This document shows positions 42,553-51,135 of a stretch of 64,000 nucleotides of DNA, in pieces. The notes below the pieces were generated by a model, which had not been told where the DNA came from, made no database searches, and worked only from the letters and a program-made list of their open reading frames with translations. Position 1 is the first letter of the stretch. Each line of letters begins with the position of its first letter. A program made the position numbers and the translations under genes. Source of the DNA: an uncultured Sphingomonas sp. (GTDB lineage: Bacteria; Pseudomonadota; Alphaproteobacteria; Sphingomonadales; Sphingomonadaceae); assembly GCF_913774285.1 (NCBI RefSeq), contig NZ_CAJYHX010000008.1, forward strand, positions 186,001 to 250,000, given 5' to 3'.

Positions 42553-43613
42553 TCCACCGTACCGACCTTGCCGCGCTCACGCCCGCGCAGCGCGCCAATG
42601 TGATCTACGCGCAGGCCCAGTCCGAACTCTCGACCCGCCTGTGGCGCGCCGCGATCGGCGATGGCGACCGCGACAACGACAAGACCCGTTCGCCGCTGGG
42701 CGGCGGATCGGACATGGCGATGGATTCGCTGCTCGAACTGCTCGGCACCCAGGCGCCGAAATCGGCCAAGGGGAAGTGCAAATGCCAGTGTTCCTGCTCG
42801 TGCCATGACGACGAGGATTCGCCCGACGACATCGCCGCACTCGCCAAGCGTGCCCTGACGGGCGCACATGCCGCGGCAGCAGTGGACCGGGGCAGCCTGC
42901 CGGGCGCGGGTTCGATCGTCAGTGCGCTTTCCGGCGGCACGTCTGCCAAGCCGGGCGAGGCCTCGGGCCCGCTCGCGCTCGGCAACAACGCCCGCTACGC
43001 CGATACGCTTGCCGCCGCCGAAGCGCGCAGCGGTATCCCGCGTTCCGCCATCGCCGCGATCGTCGATGCCGAAGCCGGCAAGGGGCAGGACGGCAGCTGG
43101 AACCCGCTGTCGCGCAACCCACGCTCCAGCGCGGCGGGGCTCGGCCAGTTCCTCAGCGGCACCTGGCAGACGCTCGCCGAACAGGGCGGGACGTGGCTGA
43201 ACGACGTCGCCAAGGCGCGCGGCTGGCTGAATGAAAAGGGCAAGGTGGATCCTTCCCGTCGCAGCGAACTGCTCGCGCTCCGCTACGATCCGCATGCGTC
43301 GATTCTCAGCATCGCCGACATGGCGAAGAACAATCTGCAACAATTCGAATCGGCTGGCCTCAATGTCCGCGCCGATTCGGAAACCCTCGCCAAGGCGGCT
43401 TATCTCGGCCACCATTTAGGCCTCGGCGATGCAAAGAAGTTTCTTGCCGGCAACATTGATGCAGAGCGTGCGCGCACGTTGCTGGCCGCCCAGGTCGGCG
43501 GATCGGCGGCCGACCAGCGCATCGCCCATGCCGGCGACGCCACCCGCGCGCATCGGCAATGGTTGCTCGATTTCATCGATCGCCACGTCCAGCCGGACAA
43601 ATTCTCCTCGTAA
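42549..43613 (+). CDS. Flagellum-associated lytic transglycosylase with Cys-rich linker
   Basis: This 354-residue protein overlaps fliJ by ATGA. The N-terminal 70 residues are helical. Residues 77-86 carry CKCQCSCSCH followed by DDED, five alternating cysteines and a histidine that look like a metal site. The C-terminal half is a lysozyme-like transglycosylase: AAEARSGIPRSAIAAIVDAEAGK holds the probable catalytic Glu, and SSAAGLGQFLSGTWQTLAEQG matches the SLT fold. It has no signal peptide, so it may be secreted by the flagellar system itself, like FlgJ, to open peptidoglycan for the rod. Confidence 0.82.
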   Translation: MIHRTDLAALTPAQRANVIYAQAQSELSTRLWRAAIGDGDRDNDKTRSPLGGGSDMAMDSLLELLGTQAPKSAKGKCKCQCSCSCHDDEDSPDDIAALAKRALTGAHAAAAVDRGSLPGAGSIVSALSGGTSAKPGEASGPLALGNNARYADTLAAAEARSGIPRSAIAAIVDAEAGKGQDGSWNPLSRNPRSSAAGLGQFLSGTWQTLAEQGGTWLNDVAKARGWLNEKGKVDPSRRSELLALRYDPHASILSIADMAKNNLQQFESAGLNVRADSETLAKAAYLGHHLGLGDAKKFLAGNIDAERARTLLAAQVGGSAADQRIAHAGDATRAHRQWLLDFIDRHVQPDKFSS

Positions 43614-43614
43614 A

Positions 43615-43636
43615 ACAGCGACTTAGGTCGTTTTTT
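43615..43636 (+). terminator. Weak intrinsic terminator after the transglycosylase gene
   Basis: CGAC/GTCG around TTAG is followed by six T. The 4-bp stem can extend weakly by A-rich/T-rich pairing. It lies directly after the stop codon. Confidence 0.5.
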
Positions 43637-43687
43637 CGCCTGTTCACACTCCTGTTGAACAGTGATTAACCATCATTTTTTCAGGCA

Positions 43688-43701
43688 CTTGGCTCGCCAA
43701 G
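43688..43701. promoter_or_regulatory. CTTGGC/GCCAAG palindrome upstream of the sigma-like gene
   Basis: CTTGGCTCGCCAAG is a perfect 14-bp palindrome. An AT-rich TTGCTATAA (43711-43719) follows. Together they probably form the promoter and an operator for the downstream regulator. Confidence 0.45.
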
Positions 43702-43850
43702 CGAATCGGCGTTGCTATAAAGCTTGGGAGTGCGTTTGCGGAAAACTACCTAAGCCCGCGATTAGCACTCCTTTAAAGGTTTCAGACGAAATGTGTCTCC
43801 TGTCGACGGCGCCGAAACGATCGGACCGGCGCTGAACCAGGGGAATACGT

Positions 43851-44906
43851 ATGTCGAAGATCACGATCGCTCTCGAGGCCGCAGTCCAAACCGTCATCGA
43901 GAACGCGCCGAAGGACGGCAAGCAGACCAACCGTCAGCGCGCAGAAATCGATCGCGCCTTTGCCCGCATCCTGAAGCTGATCGCTCCCCGCATCCGTCAC
44001 TTCATCCGCCAGTACGGCCTGACCGCGCACTGGGACGACGCCGAGCAGTGCTGCGCCATTGCCGTGCACCGCGCCATCCAGGCCTATGAGCCGGAAAAGG
44101 CCCAGTTCACCACCTTCGTCAACTGGCAGATCCGCGGCGAGCTGCAGAGCCTGCGCTTCCGCCTGATGACCGACCAGCGCCCCTCGGCGAAGAAGGTCGA
44201 AGCCACCACCGTTTCGCTGAGCGCGATGGTCAGCTCCGCCGATGGCGACGAAATGTCGCCCGAAGCGATGATCGAGGACGAGGACGCGCTGGAGCGCACC
44301 GAGAGCGCCGCGTCGGACTATCTCGCCGATGGCGCGATCTCCTCGCTGATCGAGGCCTATGTCGATCACCTCCGCAAGGTGGGCATCGAGCAGCTCCGCC
44401 GCCGTCCCCGCCCGAAGCGGGAAGAGGCAGCGCTGCGCCGCGAAGGTCCGCGTCTCCGCACCGCCACCCATGGCATCGATCCGGCCGAGCTGGAAAAGCT
44501 GGAAGCCAAGCTGGAGCGCGACCGCGAGATCGTCGCCCGCCGCGTGTTCCAGACCGCCACGCTCGACGACCTGTCGCTCGAAACGGGCGTGACCAAGGAA
44601 CGCGTCCGCCAGATCACCAAGCGCGCCGCCAAGGTGATCGCGGAGATCGCCGCCGCCGATCCGCGCTTCTCGGTGATGGCCGAATATGGCGAGCCCGCCA
44701 CCGCCAAGCGTCGCCAGCCGGCCGCTGCCCGCAACGCCACGCCGATCCTGCCGGACGCCAGCCAGCCGCACAACCTGCTCTCCAGCGTCGTCGCGATCGA
44801 CGCCGCGAGCATCGACACGGTGGTCGCCGCCGAGGCGAACCGCGAGACCGTCGAAGCGATTGCGATCGCCGCCGCCCCGCTTGCGAACCGCGCTGCGCTG
44901 CATTGA
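43851..44906 (+). CDS. Sigma-70-like regulator with regions 2 and 4 only
   Basis: This 351-residue protein has a sigma region 2-like core at about 65-112 (CCAIAVHRAIQAYEPEKAQFTTFVNWQIRGELQSLRFRLMTDQR). A helix-turn-helix like region 4 lies at about 225-262 (ARRVFQTATLDDLSLETGVTKERVRQITKRAAKVI). The segment between is acidic, then Arg-rich, and no region 3 is clear. An 80-residue C-terminal tail follows. It resembles sigma factors that join RNA polymerase, but it is divergent from ECF and FliA types. AGGGGAATACGT before the ATG is a good ribosome site. Its place after the flagellar operon suggests a role in motility, which is inference. Confidence 0.8.
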   Translation: MSKITIALEAAVQTVIENAPKDGKQTNRQRAEIDRAFARILKLIAPRIRHFIRQYGLTAHWDDAEQCCAIAVHRAIQAYEPEKAQFTTFVNWQIRGELQSLRFRLMTDQRPSAKKVEATTVSLSAMVSSADGDEMSPEAMIEDEDALERTESAASDYLADGAISSLIEAYVDHLRKVGIEQLRRRPRPKREEAALRREGPRLRTATHGIDPAELEKLEAKLERDREIVARRVFQTATLDDLSLETGVTKERVRQITKRAAKVIAEIAAADPRFSVMAEYGEPATAKRRQPAAARNATPILPDASQPHNLLSSVVAIDAASIDTVVAAEANRETVEAIAIAAAPLANRAALH

Positions 44907-44967
44907 TACCCGATCGGGGCAAAAGCGTTCTATAAGGGAAGGGTAACCTTTCCTTCGGAACAACCCG

Positions 44968-45480
44968 ATGCCCCGAAACTCCCAGACGATCGGCCGAGGT
45001 GCGATGCAGATGCTACCCCGGTCGAACTACAAGCTGACCGAACTGGCCGAGGAAATGGTGCGCTGCGCGCAACCGTTGCTCCCGGCCGGCGGTCGGCTTT
45101 TTCTGGGTCTGCAGCAGGAAACCGATGGCTCGCTGCGAATGATCTGGTGGCGCGGCGACGATTTCCGCCTGGTCGCCGAGATCGACGCCACCCCCGAAGG
45201 CTTCTGCCCCGAGGATAGCGACGAGGGCGCGCTCCAGGACGCCGCGAGTGCCTGCATCACCTATCTTTCCGGCCGCTGGCCGACCCCACCGCGTCGGCTG
45301 GGCGTGATCACCGACGGCATCGGCGTCGCCTTCTCGCCCGAACGTCCTGCCGTGGCCGAGCCGGGCTGGCTGATGCACCATGCCGGCGGACAGGGCGCGC
45401 TCACCGCGATCCTGCCGCTCGACGGCGAAGGCCCCTGCGCGCTGCTGTGCGCGCCTCCCGAGACGGCGTCGTTTCATTGA
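44968..45480 (+). CDS. Hypothetical protein, unknown function
   Basis: This protein of 170 residues (or 158 if starting at ATG 45004, which has the better GAGG ribosome site) is a globular alpha/beta domain without signal peptide. Segments include PAGGRLFLGLQQETDGSLRMIWWRGDDFRLVAEIDATPEGFCPEDSDEGAL and RRLGVITDGIGVAFSPERP. I recognise no family. It ends before the REP-like terminator at 45507-45534 and follows the sigma-like gene by 61 bp. Confidence 0.65.
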   Translation: MPRNSQTIGRGAMQMLPRSNYKLTELAEEMVRCAQPLLPAGGRLFLGLQQETDGSLRMIWWRGDDFRLVAEIDATPEGFCPEDSDEGALQDAASACITYLSGRWPTPPRRLGVITDGIGVAFSPERPAVAEPGWLMHHAGGQGALTAILPLDGEGPCALLCAPPETASFH

Positions 45481-45506
45481 CCCGATAGATACTCCCACGC
45501 CAATTC

Positions 45507-45534
45507 CCCCTCCCGCTTGCGGGAGGGGAGTTTT
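45507..45534. repeat. REP-like palindrome ending in a T-run (probable terminator)
   Basis: CCCCTCCCGC and GCGGGAGGGG pair perfectly around TT (45507-45528), then AG and four T. The same palindrome recurs at 21163-21196 and 53781-53881. Here it also works as a plausible intrinsic terminator. Confidence 0.85.
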
Positions 45535-45587
45535 CAGGCGCCGGGGAGTCTTGATGACAACCTGCCGCAGCATGCTATGGCGCCCTT

Positions 45588-46244
45588 ATGGGTGAACTCA
45601 TCGCGATCGAGGGCGCCGACGGCGTCGGCAAGAACACCGCGTCGCGCGGGCTGTGCGCGGCGCTGCAGGCCTCGGGCCGCACCGCCACCGTGCTCGGCTT
45701 CCCGCGCTATGGCGAGACCGTCGCCGGCGTGACGATCGGCAAGATGCTCGCCGGCGAACTGCCCGTCCCCGTCACCCCGCATGCCGCCGCCGTGCTCTAC
45801 GCGCTCGACCGGTTCGAGTGGCGCGATGCGCTGCTGGAGGCGCAGGCGACCCATGACGTGGTCGTGCTCGATCGCTACATCGCCTCGAACATGGCGTACC
45901 AGGGCGCCAAGCTGGGCGGTGACGAAGGCCGTGCGCTGATGGACTGGATCCTGGCACTCGAAGCCGGCCAGTTCGCCCTGCCCCGCCCGCGCCTTTCGAT
46001 CTACTTGGATACGCCCTGGGACCTTGCCCGCGCGCTGATCCTGCAAAAGGCGCAGCGCAGCTACACGACCCGCAGCTTCGACGAATATGAGGCGGACATC
46101 GCGCTCCAGCAGCGCGTGCGCGGCAATTACGAGGCGATCGTCGCGGCCGACCTGCTCGGCCCGTGGAAGGTCGTCCGCGCCAGCGAGGACGGCGCGATGC
46201 GGGCGCCCGAGGCGATCGTCGGCGAAATTTTATCTTATATTTGA
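45588..46244 (+). CDS. Thymidylate kinase-family protein
   Basis: This 218-residue P-loop kinase begins ELIAIEGADGVGKNTASRGL, has a DRYIASNMAYQGAK Asp-Arg motif (DRY region) and LSIYLDTPWDLARALI. It matches the dTMP kinase fold, which phosphorylates dTMP to dTDP. The P-loop reads GADGVGKN rather than the usual EGxDGxGKT. It may be a second copy or a divergent nucleotide kinase; the main tmk is not visible here, so the symbol is withheld. Confidence 0.78.
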   Translation: MGELIAIEGADGVGKNTASRGLCAALQASGRTATVLGFPRYGETVAGVTIGKMLAGELPVPVTPHAAAVLYALDRFEWRDALLEAQATHDVVVLDRYIASNMAYQGAKLGGDEGRALMDWILALEAGQFALPRPRLSIYLDTPWDLARALILQKAQRSYTTRSFDEYEADIALQQRVRGNYEAIVAADLLGPWKVVRASEDGAMRAPEAIVGEILSYI

Positions 46245-46272
46245 AACCGCGCTGAACCCGGCTATGCCCGGC

Positions 46273-46313
46273 TTGACATTTGCTTTGCCGGAGCGCCAAT
46301 GGTAGCGCTATCA
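46273..46313 (+). promoter_or_regulatory. xylX promoter with XylR operator
   Basis: TTGACA at 46273-46278 is a good -35 box; the -10 region (about 46295-46301) is weak. The 14-bp operator TGGTAGCGCTATCA (46300-46313) overlaps the -10 and start site. The form TGnTAGCGCTAnCA matches the XylR-type operator of xylose-inducible promoters in Caulobacter as I know it, and it recurs at 56578-56591 in the opposite orientation. Binding there by the LacI-type regulator at 55429-56475 should repress the operon without xylose. Confidence 0.82.
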
Positions 46314-46342
46314 CAATCCGAAACGAGTTGGTGAGAGGTCCC

Positions 46343-47473
46343 TTGGAAGCGCTTAGAGACATGCTGCCTGCCGATCATGCGCAGGCGATTCTGGTCGGTC
46401 GCGTGCAGACGGCTGCCGGCCCCAGCCCCGTAATCCTCCGCGACGGCCAGGTGATCGACGTGTCGGCCGCTGCGCCCACCGTCGCCGACCTGCTGGAGCG
46501 CGACGACATCGCTACGCTCAGCGGTGAGGTGCTGTGCAGCGTCGAGGCGCTCGGCACCGAGTCGGCGCCGCAGATCCTGGCCCCTGTCGACCTGCAATGC
46601 GTGAAGGCCGCCGGCGTCACCTTCGCCGTCTCGGCACTGGAGCGGGTGATCGAAGAGCGCGCCCGCGGCGATTCCGCCAAAGCCGCCGAGATCCGCGGCG
46701 ATCTCGAAGCCAAGGTCGGCTCGGGCATCCGCTCGGTCGTCCCCGGCACGGCGGAAGCCGCCAGCCTCAAGGCCGCGCTGATCGATGCCGGCATGTGGTC
46801 GCAGTACCTGGAAGTGGCGATCGGCCCGGACGCGGAAGTGTTCACCAAGGCCCCGGTGCTGTCGGCGATGGGCTGGGGTGCGGAGATCGGCATCCGCTCG
46901 GACAGCGACTGGAACAATCCGGAACCGGAAGTGGTGCTGGTCGTCGACCGCAACGGCAATATAAAGGGTGCGGCGCTCGGCAACGACGTCAACCTGCGCG
47001 ATTTCGAAGGCCGCAGCGCGCTGCTGCTCGGCAAGGCGAAGGACAACAACGCCTCGACCTCGATCGGCCCGTTCATCCGCCTGTTCGACGACAGCTTCAC
47101 CATGGACGATGTGCGCAGCGCCGTGGTCGACCTCACCATCGACGGACCGGAGGGCTATCGCCTCTCGGGCACCAACAAGATGACCGAGATCAGCCGTGAT
47201 CCTACCGAGCTGGTCCGCCAGACGCTGAGCGAGCACCAGTATCCGGACGGCTTTGCGCTGTTCCTCGGCACGCTGTTCGCGCCGGTGCAGGATCGCGACC
47301 ATCCCGGCCGCGGCTTCACCCACAAGCCGGGCGACGTCGTCCGTATCTCGACGCCGAAGCTCGGCACGCTCGTCAACCGCGTCACCACCTCCAAGGCCGC
47401 CGCGCCCTGGACGTTCGGCATCCGCGATCTGATGCGCAACCTCGCCGCCCGCGGCCTTCTCTCCAACGCGTAA
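46343..47473 (+). CDS. xylX: 2-keto-3-deoxy-D-xylonate dehydratase (Weimberg pathway)
   Basis: XylX belongs to the fumarylacetoacetate-hydrolase-like superfamily and dehydrates 2-keto-3-deoxyxylonate to 2-oxoglutarate semialdehyde. The 376-residue protein has the superfamily segments GSGIRSVVPG, NNPEPEVVLVVDRNG and GTLFAPVQDRDHPGRGFTHKPGD. The start TTG 46343 follows GAGAGG; ATG 46361 is an alternative. It is the first gene of xylX-xylB-xylC. The identity rests on family and gene order, which mirror the Caulobacter xylose operon. Confidence 0.9.
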   Translation: MEALRDMLPADHAQAILVGRVQTAAGPSPVILRDGQVIDVSAAAPTVADLLERDDIATLSGEVLCSVEALGTESAPQILAPVDLQCVKAAGVTFAVSALERVIEERARGDSAKAAEIRGDLEAKVGSGIRSVVPGTAEAASLKAALIDAGMWSQYLEVAIGPDAEVFTKAPVLSAMGWGAEIGIRSDSDWNNPEPEVVLVVDRNGNIKGAALGNDVNLRDFEGRSALLLGKAKDNNASTSIGPFIRLFDDSFTMDDVRSAVVDLTIDGPEGYRLSGTNKMTEISRDPTELVRQTLSEHQYPDGFALFLGTLFAPVQDRDHPGRGFTHKPGDVVRISTPKLGTLVNRVTTSKAAAPWTFGIRDLMRNLAARGLLSNA

Positions 47474-47481
47474 GGTACTTC

Positions 47482-48279
47482 ATGTCGCAAGCCGATCTCC
47501 AGCAGGGCCCGATTCCGGCCGCTGAGCGTGCCGTCTATCCGAGCCTGAAGGGCAAGCGGGTCCTGATCACCGGCGGTGGCTCGGGGATCGGCGCCGGGCT
47601 GGTCGAAGGGTTCGTCCGCCAGGGTGCGGACGTGACCTTCTTCGACATCGCCGAGGACGATTCGAAGGCGCTGGTCGCCAGCCTTGCGGATGCGCCGATC
47701 GCACCGCGTTTCCACAAGGTCGACCTCACCGACATCCGCGCCGCGCAGGCGCAGGTGCAGGCGCTGATCGACGCCGAGGGCGCGTTCGACGTGCTGCTCA
47801 ACAACGCCGCAAATGACGATCGCCACACGATCGAGCAGGTGACCCCGGAGTACTGGGACAACCGCATGAACGTGAACCTGCGCCATCAGTTCTTCATGGC
47901 GCAGGCGGTGATCCCGGCGATGAAGGCGAAGCGCGCCGGCGTGATCATCAACCTCGGCTCGATCTCCTGGCACCTCGCACTGGAGGAGCTGACGCTCTAC
48001 CAGACCGCCAAGGCGGCCATCGAGGGCCTCACCCGCAGCCTGGCGCGCGAGCTGGGTCCGGACGGCATCCGTTCAGTCTGCATCGTCCCCGGCAACGTCA
48101 AGACCCCGCGCCAGATGAAGTGGTACACGCCCGAGGGCGAGGCCGAGATCGTCAAGGCGCAGTGCCTGCCCGGCCGCCTCGTGCCCGACGACATCGCAGC
48201 GGCAGCGCTGTTCCTTGCATCCGACGATGCACGCCTGATAACGAGCCACGAATTCTTCGTGGATGCAGGCTGGAGATAA
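47482..48279 (+). CDS. xylB: D-xylose 1-dehydrogenase (NAD-type SDR)
   Basis: XylB oxidises D-xylose to D-xylonolactone. The 265-residue SDR has the Rossmann motif ITGGGSGIGAGL (GGGSGIG at 31-37), NNA at about 107, Ser162, Tyr173 and Lys177 (YQTAK), and C-terminal FFVDAGWR. Many segments (NDDRHTIEQVT, NVNLRHQFF, SWHLALEELTLYQTAKAAIEGLTRSLARELGPDGIR, KWYTPEGEAEIV) match Caulobacter XylB as I know it. ATG 47482 has AAGG upstream, 8 bp after xylX. Confidence 0.93.
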   Translation: MSQADLQQGPIPAAERAVYPSLKGKRVLITGGGSGIGAGLVEGFVRQGADVTFFDIAEDDSKALVASLADAPIAPRFHKVDLTDIRAAQAQVQALIDAEGAFDVLLNNAANDDRHTIEQVTPEYWDNRMNVNLRHQFFMAQAVIPAMKAKRAGVIINLGSISWHLALEELTLYQTAKAAIEGLTRSLARELGPDGIRSVCIVPGNVKTPRQMKWYTPEGEAEIVKAQCLPGRLVPDDIAAAALFLASDDARLITSHEFFVDAGWR

Positions 48280-48280
48280 G

Positions 48281-49174
48281 ATGACCGACACAGTGGTGGT
48301 ATCGGCGCCGGAGAGCGTGTGGGGGCTCGCAGCCCCGCTTCTCGAAGGCCCCGTCTGGGTGGAGCGCGACGCCGCGCTGTGGTTCGTCGACATCAAGAGC
48401 CACAAGATCCACCGCTATGATCCCGCCACCGGCGACAAGCAGAGCTGGGATGCGCCGGCCCAGGTGGGCTTCGCGCTCCCGGCGGCGAGCGGCGGGTTCG
48501 TCGCAGGGCTGCAGACCGGCCTCGCCAAGTTCGATCCCGCCGACGGCAGCTTCACCCCGCTGGTCGATCCGGAGCCCGGCCTGCCCGGCAACCGCCTGAA
48601 CGACGGTACCGTCGATTCCGAAGGCCGCCTATGGTTCGGCACGATGGACGATGGCGAGAGCGAAGCCAGCGGCGCCATCTACCGCCTCGCCGCCGACGGA
48701 ACCTGTATCGCCTCGACCCCGAAGGTCTCGATCACCAACGGCCCTGCCGTTTCGCCCGACGGCAAGATCCTCTACCATGTCGATACGCTCGGCCAGGTCA
48801 TCTATGCCTGCGACATCGCGGCGGAAGGCACGCTGGCGAATCCCCGCGAATTCGTCCGCATCGCCGAGGGCGAGGGCTTCCCGGACGGCCCGTGCGTCGA
48901 CAGCGAAGGCTATGTGTGGGTGAGCCTCTACGCGGGCTCCGCGGTGCGCCGCTACTCGCCGGCCGGCGAACTGGTCGAGACCGTGCCCTTCCCGGTCGAT
49001 GCGATCACCAAGATCGCGTTCGGCGGCTCGGACCTCAAGACGGTCTACGCCACCACCGCCAACAAGCACCTCTCGGCCGAGGACAAGGTCGCGCGGCCGA
49101 CCTCGGGCGACCTGTTCAGCTTCCGGGTGACGGTGGCGGGCCAGCCCGCACCGATGATCCGCGTCGGCGCCTGA
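48281..49174 (+). CDS. xylC: Xylonolactonase, SMP-30/gluconolactonase family
   Basis: XylC hydrolyses xylonolactone to D-xylonate. The 297-residue protein is a six-bladed propeller of the SMP-30 family with LLEGPVWVERDAALWFVDI (a metal ligand Glu in LEGP), RLNDGTVDSEGRLWFGTMD and GLPGNRLNDG. The ATG at 48281 sits after GGAGATAAG and is preferred to one 18 bp upstream. The gene starts 1 bp after the xylB stop. A hairpin at 49184-49210 closes the operon. Confidence 0.92.
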   Translation: MTDTVVVSAPESVWGLAAPLLEGPVWVERDAALWFVDIKSHKIHRYDPATGDKQSWDAPAQVGFALPAASGGFVAGLQTGLAKFDPADGSFTPLVDPEPGLPGNRLNDGTVDSEGRLWFGTMDDGESEASGAIYRLAADGTCIASTPKVSITNGPAVSPDGKILYHVDTLGQVIYACDIAAEGTLANPREFVRIAEGEGFPDGPCVDSEGYVWVSLYAGSAVRRYSPAGELVETVPFPVDAITKIAFGGSDLKTVYATTANKHLSAEDKVARPTSGDLFSFRVTVAGQPAPMIRVGA

Positions 49175-49183
49175 ACGCCCTTC

Positions 49184-49210
49184 CCCTCCCCGGCATCGTT
49201 CCGGGGAGGG
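49184..49210 (+). terminator. Hairpin after xylC
   Basis: CCCTCCCCGG and CCGGGGAGGG pair perfectly over 10 bp around CATCGTT, ten bases after the stop. There is no U-run, so it is a probable but not canonical terminator, related to the GC-rich intergenic palindromes. Confidence 0.55.
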
Positions 49211-49341
49211 CGTCTGCCGACAGCGTTCCCTTCGCAACGATGGCGTTCAAACCCGCGCAGCGTAAGGCTCGCGTCATCTTGCGCGCCTAGGCTATTCCCT
49301 GCCACGATCCGCAATTCGCGCGGGTGCGCACAAAGGGGGGA

Positions 49342-51120
49342 ATGTCGATGCACGTCCACCGTCTCGCATATTTGTGGATTTCGGCACTCCTTGGCGCGAG
49401 CAGCGCCAGCCCTGCACTTGCCGGCAACTGCCAACTCGCGAAAATCGCCGAGCTCAAGGTGACGATGAAAGGCCTCGAACCGATCATCGACACCACGATC
49501 AACGGCAAAACCGCCCCCTTCCTCCTCGACAGCGGGGCATTTTTCAGCCTGATCCCGCAGCCGGTAGCCAAGGCGCTGAACCTCCCGCGCTCTGCCGCCC
49601 CGCCGGGCTTTCACCTCAGCGGCATCGGCGGAAGCACCAGCGCCGAAGTGGCGCGCGTGGCGCATTTCGGCCTTGCCGGCGCCGACCTGCCCAACATCGA
49701 ATTTTTGGTCGGCGGGTCCGACACCGGCCAGACCGGGCTGCTCGGCCAGAACGTCCTCGGCCTCGCCGACGTCGAATATGATTTTCCGGGCGGCGCCGTC
49801 CGACTGTTCCGGCCCAAGGATTGCGGCAAGACCGCCTTCGCCTACTGGACCGAGGGCAAGCCGTTCTTCGAAATCCCTATCCAGTCGAAGGAGGAGGCGC
49901 GCAACCACACGGTCGGCACGGTGGAACTGGATGGCGCGAAGCTCAAGGCCACGTTCGACACCGGCGCCGAGCGAACCGTGATCTCGCTACGTGCGGCCGC
50001 GCGCGCCGGCGTGAAGCCCGGCGATCCCGGCGTGCAGCAGGCGGGCTGGTCCTTCGGTATCGGCAAGCGCGCCCAGCAGGGCTGGATCGGCAGCTTCAAG
50101 CTGCTCAAGATCGGCAATGAGGAGCTGCACAATGTGCGGCTGCGCATGGCCGATATGGGCGACCTCGATACCGACATGCTGCTCGGCGCCGACTATTTCG
50201 TGTCCCACCGGGTCTACGTGTCGAATGCCCAGCACCGGATCTACTTCACCTATACGGGCGGCCGCCTGTTCGACGCGAGCGCGAAGCTCGACACCGCCAG
50301 CGGGTTCAGCACCGTGGGCGCTCCTGCAGCCGGTGCGACGCTCAATGCGGAAGGTTATGCCCAGCAAGGTGCGATGTACCAGACGCAGCGCGACCTGCCG
50401 CACGCCATCGAGGCCTATTCGCAGGCGGTGACGCTGGCCCCGAAGGATCCTCGCTATCTCCGGCAGCGCGCGCTGGTCTATCTCACTGCGGGCCGGCCGA
50501 TCCTGGCGATGGACGACCTCGACGCCTCGCTCGCGCTCGACCCGGCCGACACCAGCACCCGCATGACCCGCGCCGCGGTGCGGGAGCGCGCGGGCAATGC
50601 CCGGGGCGCGATGGAGGACCTCGATCTGGTCGCGGGGCAGCTGCCCCGCGAGGACATGCAGCGGCTGCGCATCGCCCATCTCTACACCGCGCTCGACGCG
50701 TTCGATTCGGCAATCGGGCAATATGATCTGTGGCTCGCCTCGCATCGTGAGGATGGCAGTCGCGCGGAGGCGCAGAACGGCCGCTGCTGGGCGCTCGCAC
50801 TCGCCAATCGCGATCTGAAGCGCGCACGCAGCGACTGCGATGCGGCGGTACGCGCCCTCCCCTCCAACGCCGCCTATCTCGATAGCCGGGGCCTGGTGGC
50901 GTTCCGCGAGGGCGATATGGCGGCCGCGCTTGCCGACCTCAATGCAGCGCTGGCGATCCGGCCGCGACAGGCCTGGACGCTCTACCTGCGCGGGGTGATC
51001 GAGGCACGGATGGGCCAGAGCGAGGCCGCCGCGAAAGACATTGCTGCGGCGACCGCGATTGCTCCCCGCGTCGCCACCCGCGCCGCCAAATACGGGATCG
51101 TGCCCCCGCCGAAGAGCTGA
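49342..51120 (+). CDS. Secreted protein with two retropepsin-like domains and TPR repeats
   Basis: This 592-residue protein has a signal peptide (about 1-28). Two aspartic-protease half-domains follow, the first with LLDSG (Asp63), the second with TFDTG (Asp206). The two could pair into one active site as in a single-chain retropepsin. TPR repeats fill about 320-590 (AYAQ-like start, YTQGAMYQTQRDLPHAIEAYSQAVTLAPKD and following units). Such fusions point to a substrate-recruiting protease at the envelope. The start is ATG 49342 (or 49348), after AAAGGGGGG. Confidence 0.78.
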   Translation: MSMHVHRLAYLWISALLGASSASPALAGNCQLAKIAELKVTMKGLEPIIDTTINGKTAPFLLDSGAFFSLIPQPVAKALNLPRSAAPPGFHLSGIGGSTSAEVARVAHFGLAGADLPNIEFLVGGSDTGQTGLLGQNVLGLADVEYDFPGGAVRLFRPKDCGKTAFAYWTEGKPFFEIPIQSKEEARNHTVGTVELDGAKLKATFDTGAERTVISLRAAARAGVKPGDPGVQQAGWSFGIGKRAQQGWIGSFKLLKIGNEELHNVRLRMADMGDLDTDMLLGADYFVSHRVYVSNAQHRIYFTYTGGRLFDASAKLDTASGFSTVGAPAAGATLNAEGYAQQGAMYQTQRDLPHAIEAYSQAVTLAPKDPRYLRQRALVYLTAGRPILAMDDLDASLALDPADTSTRMTRAAVRERAGNARGAMEDLDLVAGQLPREDMQRLRIAHLYTALDAFDSAIGQYDLWLASHREDGSRAEAQNGRCWALALANRDLKRARSDCDAAVRALPSNAAYLDSRGLVAFREGDMAAALADLNAALAIRPRQAWTLYLRGVIEARMGQSEAAAKDIAAATAIAPRVATRAAKYGIVPPPKS

Positions 51121-51135
51121 GGCGCGATCCGCCTT

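Noticed and set aside
43681..43720. Sigma-54 promoter upstream of the sigma-like gene
   Set aside because: TGGC and TTGC occur but their spacing does not fit the -24/-12 arrangement.
35768..45480. A horizontally acquired lateral flagellar island
   Set aside because: Base composition and gene style match the surroundings and no mobility gene flanks it.
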